Source: Meconema thalassinum (lineage: Eukaryota; Arthropoda; Insecta; Orthoptera; Tettigoniidae). From it: DNA of 64,000 nucleotides. A program made the position numbers and the translations under genes. Shown here piece by piece: positions 58,541 to 64,000 of the stretch (position 1 is its first letter; each line of letters begins with the position of its first letter). The notes under the pieces were generated by a model that saw only the letters and a program-made list of their open reading frames with translations, did not search any database and was not told the origin of the DNA. The DNA is taken from NCBI GenBank assembly GCA_946902985.2, contig OX336388.2, positions 1,506,870,545 to 1,506,934,544 of the forward strand, in the 5' to 3' direction.

Positions 58541-59228
58541 AGTATAATTTTACTGTTAGTGGTACTTAACCTAACTAATATTTTATCGGAAAGGGTCTTC
58601 TTTTGTGCATGTGTACTAGCAAATTACCTTTGTTATGGTTGGTCTTTTGTTGTCTTCAGCACAGGCGTTCCTTTTTACCTACTTTATCACTCATTTGAGC
58701 ACACTAACACTGCGATTGACAGTATAAATTTCAAAATTCCGGGAGCTCGAAATCGCCGCGTCACTCAACTCATTCCCACATCCACATGCTCCCTACGAAT
58801 GCCTTATTACACTTGTGACAGTTCGCAGATTTTTGACGAGTATGGGTTACTGTCATGTGCCAGAGATGGCGGTTGTATGTTCTTTTTGCTGTAAGGCGTT
58901 CACAGTGGTTTGATGTTAAACTATGCACTTTGTAAATTATTGCTTTTTGGTATAACGATTTCTAATATGGCGGCACTTGTCACAAATATCCAAACATGGA
59001 AAATATACTATTATTTTATATTTAATCGTGCGAGGAAACCTTTACTAACAATTTTATGATGAGTGGACACGTTATTCAGTTCGCAAATACTATAATAAAG
59101 TTTACACTGGCACTGTATACACACGGAATTAGCTTCTGAATTTGCTCTTGATGAACACACGTCTTATCTATGCAATGTCGCCGATTATTTATTAAAAACA
59201 ATGAAACTGATTAAAATACAGTAGAGAA
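58541..59228. other. Possibly Ty3 3' UTR/LTR sequence; no gene
   Basis: Lies between the LINE 5' end and the Ty3 C-terminal fragment on the same strand, so it may be the Ty3 element's 3' end or LTR. No second LTR is in the window to prove it. A 111-residue chance frame at 58,559-58,894 has no motif. Confidence 0.4.
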
Positions 59229-59548
59229 TTAAGGGAATGTGTTTCGCGGCTCATCGGAACTCGGAATATTGCTTCTCTTCTTTTTTTTCTCAGACAATGG
59301 CGCTGAGCTTACTCCTGCGCCCGCTAGATCCCATACTCGGCCTTCTTGATCCTCATCCGGTTCCCACACTCGGCCGTCCTGATCCTGATCCGACCCGGAT
59401 GAAGAAAATCCGCCCGGCCAGGGCCTCATGAACTCCGCACAGGACGATGTGATTCATGGTCCAGCATGGTCTCCTTCTCTGCTGACGTCATATGTGTCGT
59501 TGAGTTTTACTCGAGTCACTCGATAAGGTCCTAGACTTTTGGTTTTAG
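59229..59548 (-). pseudogene. Ty3/Gypsy polyprotein, C-terminal end
   Basis: The minus-strand frame reads SLGPYRVTRVKLNDTYDVSREG followed by a Gly/Asp/Glu-rich tail ending PRNTFP and a stop. It has the chromodomain-like or GPY/F-type C terminus typical after a Gypsy integrase (GPY motif). It continues the polyprotein found at 61,998-64,000, from which it is separated by the Y repeat. A stop codon interrupts it after HAGP. Confidence 0.8.
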
Positions 59549-59686
59549 GTAGATTTCTTTAGAAAGCTAACTATTGCAATGGGTCCCATGTTTCGACTTC
59601 CGGAAAATTTCGACATATCTTCGCGTTTCACATCCCCCATACCCCAAAACCACCGTCAGTTCAAAAGTTTATATATAATTTATGCA

Positions 59687-59717
<31 letters not shown>

Positions 59718-61997
59718 CAGTTTCTTGTGGACACGATAACTGCCGTAATTTTGCACCAATCACTTTGAATTTTTTACATAATATGTATCCCTATAAAATC
59801 TCGGTCGAGTTCGTTAATGGGAAAAATCGGTCAAAGGGGGTAAAAATGGGGGGCTTTTTGCGAAAAAGTGAAATATCGCTATAACTCTCTTAATACATGA
59901 AATATCGAATCCCTTCAAAGTTCATAATATGTGTCGGATAAGTGCCAAAAATTTATGTCAAATAAGTTCTTTGATAGCACCAACCATTGACCAAAGGGGT
60001 GGGAAAAAGTGGGTTTTTCGGGAAACATTAATCATATCTGTTAATAGGCACAATATCAAAACCGCACAAAATGGACAATATTCCTCCAATAATTACCTAA
60101 AACTTTTGTCTGAAAGAATTTTTGATATGACCCACCATTACGCCACGGGGTGAACAAAATGATTTAAATTATAAGAAAATGCCAAGTGCCAAGAGAGGTT
60201 GCCATGACAACTTTACTTTTAATTGATAAGGGATGACCATCAGCAGTTGCTATGACAACGCCACTGCACGAGATCACATTCAGTTTTCATATGTCAGTGG
60301 GAAGCGACTTCGGTATCGGAACTGGCAGCATGCTGAACTTCTATGCCCAAGGTCGCGGGTTCAAACCCGGCTGAAGTCGACGGATTTACTAAGAGCGCTA
60401 AAAAAACCTGAGTTTGCTTTCCTTCGGAGGGGAAGTTCCAACGTTCGTTGCGAGTTGCTGATTGAGGAGGCATCTAGTAGCCAAGTTCACAGCTAGGTGT
60501 CGTTGACGGCAGTATTTTAGGTAGATTTCATTAGGAAGCTAACTATTGCAATGGCTACCATGTTTCGATTTCCGGAAAATTTCGACATATCTTCGCGTTT
60601 CACATCCCCCAGACCCCAAAACCACCGTCAGTTCAAAGGTTTATATATAATTTATGTAATATATGTATATATATGTATATCAGTTTCTTGTGGACACGAT
60701 AACTGCCGTAATTGCACCAATCACTTTGAATTTTTACCTAATATGTATACCCATAAAATCTCGGAAGAGTTCGTTACTGGGCTAAATCGGTCGAAGGGGA
60801 TGAAAATGGGGGACTTTTTTTTTTTCGAAAAAATGAAATATTGCTATAACTCTCTTAATATGTGAAATATCGAATCCGTTCAAAGTTCATACTATGTGTC
60901 GGATAAAGCTCAGACATTTATGTTTGAAACGTTTTTTTGATAGCACCAACCATTGACCAAAGGGGTGGGAAAAAGTGTTTTTTTCGGGAAACATTAATCA
61001 TATCTCTGTTAATAGGCACAATATGAAAACCATACAAAATGGACAATATTCCCCTAATAATTACCTAAAACTTTTGTCTGAAAGAATTTTTGATATGAGC
61101 CACCATTACGCCAAGGGATGAGAAAAATGATTTCGGAATTGTAAGAAAATGCCAAGAGCTATCAGTGGTTGACATGGCAACACTACTAAATTGATGAGGG
61201 ATGAGCCACCAGACGTTGCCATGACAACGCACTTGCGCGAGATCAGATTCAGATTTCCATCTGACTAAGTGTGATGCGGCTTCGGTGACTTAACTGGTAG
61301 CATGCTGAACTCCTATGCCCAAGGTCGCGGGTTCAAAGCCGGCCAAAGTCGTCAGATTTTCTAAGAGCGCTAAAAATCCCTCAGTATGCTTTCCTTTGGA
61401 GGGGAAGTTCCAACGTTCGTTGCGAGTTGCTGATTGCGGTGGCATCTAGTATCCAAGTTCACAGCTAGGTGTCGTTGACGGTAGTATCTGATAGCAACAT
61501 TAGGAACTACTGCTTGAAATTGAGCGTCTGCATTCCTTACCTGAATTACAGACTAATACAGCTATCACAATTCACACCGTTTATCAGACAGATTCTACAC
61601 TCACCCAAAGTACACGGGGTTACATGAGCACGTTGTCGCAGCCCCTAAACTGAGGAACCAACCAACATCTCTGCGGGAGATATAATTTTGCGTGAAGAAG
61701 TAACAGACCGTTACATAGTTACACATCAGTGTCGAAACTTTGCATAAGGACAGTGTGACCACAAGTATAAAAATGGACTCCAAATGACAAGAAGGTTACC
61801 GTCATCACAATAGAATGTTTAAAATATGCATAAAATGACGAAAAACAAAGTTAATTAATCTCCAATTATAAAATACTTTCACGCAATAAATGTGGTCTGA
61901 TCCTTCTACGTAAACCTGCATATTCTGCCTATTTTCGACTATCCCCAAGTTTGTCCGTTGAAATCTACCTCCGCCTTCCGGCGTGCCGAGAGGACTT
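59549..61997 (+). mobile_element. Family Y composite repeat, copy 3, inside Ty3
   Basis: Two tandem units (59,549 to about 60,515, and about 60,516-61,660), each with a GGTAGATTTC start, TA microsatellite, the shared phrases of copy 1 and a tRNA-like module (60,306 and 61,274). The ~340 bp terminal block ending GTGCCGAGAGGACTT follows. TTTTAG is repeated on both sides (59,543-59,548 and 61,998-62,003), with part of it possibly belonging to the element. It splits the Gypsy gene near its 3' end. Confidence 0.82.
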
Positions 61998-64000
61998 TTT
62001 TAGTTTCAGATGTGGACCGATCTGAGTGCGTTTGATGGCAACCAGGTCGTCGACCTGATACTTCTTAGGCTCCTTACGTCGTCGGTTGAATTCAGCACGA
62101 TTTTCAGATTGTACTTTTTCTATCTGCTTTTTTTCATCTTCTCTCATCTGATCACGTTTTTCGTTGAACGAATCGATCAGCTCCTCTTCGATGAGTTGCA
62201 CTATACGTAGATCATTTTGGTTGTGCATTCTGACTCCTGTCAGCAGCTCGAAAGGTGACATTCCGATGCTCCTCTGGAACGTAGAGTTGATAGCTCGTTG
62301 GACAGATGGTAAAACCTTGTACCATTTTGTTGGATCGTCAATGCTAAGTTTAGCGATGATCTTGGTCACTGTTGAGTTGACTCTCTCGATTTGACCATTG
62401 GCTCTTGGCAGTCCAGCTGTGATCAAGACGTGCTTGATACTCTGCGATTTACAGTAGTCCTGGAACTCATGGGAGGTGAACGATGGCCCCCTGTCGGTGA
62501 TCACTTGAACTGGGTTTCCAAAGTTCGTCCTCTGAAACTCCATCTTTTCAATCGTCTGGGCCGATTTGGTAGTTTTCACAGGATACAGCCAGGTGAACTT
62601 CGTGAAGGCGTCTATCACACAGAAGATGTGTTCATATCCCTTGTGTGTAGACTTAAGTGGTCCAATGTGATCCATGTGGTAGGTGTGCAATGACACACTC
62701 TCCTTGAACATCGGATGTAACCAACCTTCTTTCTTGCCTGCCTTCCTGTTAACCACCAGACACTTCACACAGTTGGCTATGACTCGTTTCACCTTGTTGG
62801 CCAAGTCTGGAATATAATATTCCTGCTTCACGTCTTCTTCAGTCCTTTTAACAGCGTAGTGTCCCTTCTCATGTGCATCTCTGATGATTTCATGGTGCAT
62901 TGCTCGCGGGACCACCAACGTCTCTCGCCCGTCAACAAATTTAAATAGCAGTCCATCTCTGACGATGAAGTTTTCGTAAAGCCCTTTCTCCAGTGTCGCT
63001 TTTATCGCTGTCAATCCTTCGTCTTTTCTCTGGGCGATTTTGATCCTCGCTGCAAGGCCATCAGGGAATCCAAACATCACTGCTGGGCATCGGCTCAGGG
63101 CGTCGACATGTTTCATCCTGGTTGCAGTTCGGTGTTCGATGGTATAGTCAAACTCCTCCAAGGCCATAGCCCATCTAGCTACTCGTGGGACCAGGTCCCT
63201 TTTGTGCATTGTCTTTTGGAATGCCATACAGTCAGTCACAATCTTGAACGGAATTCCATTTTTCTTTTTGACTACCACCACTTGGCATGTATATTCTGAT
63301 TGACTCGGTTCTATGATATCTTCCTCCAGCCACGCCTCGACTTGCTCATCGACAAATTCGTTCTCAGGCGGTGCCATTCGTCTGGGCCTGCTAAATATCG
63401 GTGTTTCTTCTTTCAATGTGATCTTCATCTTGACATCAGTAGATTTCGTCTTCTTTGGTACATATCTCGCTACCAAATCCTGGATCTGTTCCCTTTTTTC
63501 CTCATCAACGCAGTTCTCGATATCCAACTCCTGTTCGTCGGCTACCCCGATCAACATCATTGGGACCTCTAGTTTCTTGATGGTAACTCCTTGCTTGCTC
63601 AGGATGACCTCACCCTGATCCAATAGATCGTTACCAATAACCATGTCCCCCTCCATAGTATCATCAGAAACAACATAGACGTTGGTTTGGAACTCCAGCT
63701 CGTCTACTTCAACGACTGTTGTGAAGTAACCTTGAGGAGCTACAAAACCATTACCGAATCCTTTCAAAACAAGATCCGTGCTCTTCAATCCTGGGGAACC
63801 CATGGTCTTATGGATGTTTTGTCGCAGTAGGTTATAAGGACTGCCACAGTCGATAAGTGCCTGAAGTTTCTGCTGACCCAAACTAACCTCTTTGAACTTG
63901 AGGCAGCTTTTCTTTTCATCAAAAAGATTGATACCTTGATTATTCCTCTTATCGTTCTTCCTCTCTTTTTTGCACTCGGATGAAATGTGGCCAAACTCAT
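61998..64000 (-). pseudogene. Ty3/Gypsy gag-pol, partial, reverse transcriptase deleted
   Basis: Open to the window's right edge, where a gag-type zinc knuckle end (GHISSEC) is readable. Then come protease (ALIDCGSP, Asp 11 counted from the codon at 63,881, with Cys in place of the usual Thr/Ser) and an RT start (SQSEYTCQVVVVKKKNG, about 193-209). The sequence then jumps straight to the RNase H segment FKIVTDCMAFQKTMHKRDL and HVDALSRCP. Integrase follows: HHCC finger (H337, H341, C371, C374) and catalytic D404, D463, E499 with the canonical 35-residue spacing. Fingers, palm and YxDD of RT and the start of RNase H are missing without a frame break (junction near 63,250). The frame enters Y sequence at about 61,997. 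Confidence 0.9.

Noticed and set aside
58559..58894. 111-residue frame near the LINE 5' end
   Set aside because: No motif; opposite strand to both neighbouring elements and no support for a host exon.

Overview
The window is eukaryotic nuclear DNA, very probably from an arthropod with a large, repeat-rich genome (most likely an insect; the species cannot be fixed from the sequence). I find no host protein-coding gene, no rRNA and no convincing functional tRNA gene. Essentially everything that can be identified is transposable-element DNA: Helitrons, RTE-like and restriction-endonuclease-type LINEs, an APE-type LINE with a PHD finger, a Ty3/Gypsy element, a hAT element, decayed mariners, TA-flanked MITEs, at least seven tRNA-derived SINE families, palindromic elements with hammerhead-ribozyme-like cores, and many trinucleotide microsatellites.

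Layout. 0.5-3.0 kb: a minus-strand non-autonomous Helitron filled by a ~128 bp minisatellite. 3-8.1 kb: fragments, SINEs, and a TA-flanked MITE with two SINEs nested in it. 8.3-12.2 kb: a mariner relic split by a 3.2 kb foldback element. 13.4-14.9 kb: a hairpin-ended repeat, here called family X. 15.1-18.5 kb: an RTE-like LINE. 18.5-27.6 kb: one LINE with a C-terminal restriction-like endonuclease, cut into four pieces by a palindromic element, an X element and a composite tandem-unit repeat, here called family Y. 28-36.6 kb: a snapback element, a second Helitron, a mariner MITE, a further MITE and SINEs. 36.7-39.8 kb: no recognisable gene. 39.8-44.2 kb: a mariner relic, a LINE 3' fragment with a mutated RNase H, a second snapback element and a SINE. 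45.4-48.2 kb: a 64 bp minisatellite, then a complete hAT element. 48.6-50.9 kb: two Helitrons head to tail. 51.5-54.4 kb: X and Y repeats. 54.4-58.5 kb: the best-preserved LINE. 59.2-64.0 kb: a Ty3/Gypsy gag-pol fragment with a precise in-frame loss of reverse transcriptase, split by another Y element and running off the right edge.

Nothing here works as a host pathway. The value lies in the nesting, since target-site duplications and interrupted reading frames allow the insertion order to be read. The most interesting signals are hammerhead-like cores conserved in several copies of the 'TTTTCAGTCGG' palindromic family (suggesting Penelope-like pseudo-LTRs), the Y repeats that carry a tRNA-derived module in each unit, and the RT-less Ty3 polyprotein. 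Identities come from reading translations and motifs by eye; no database search was possible.
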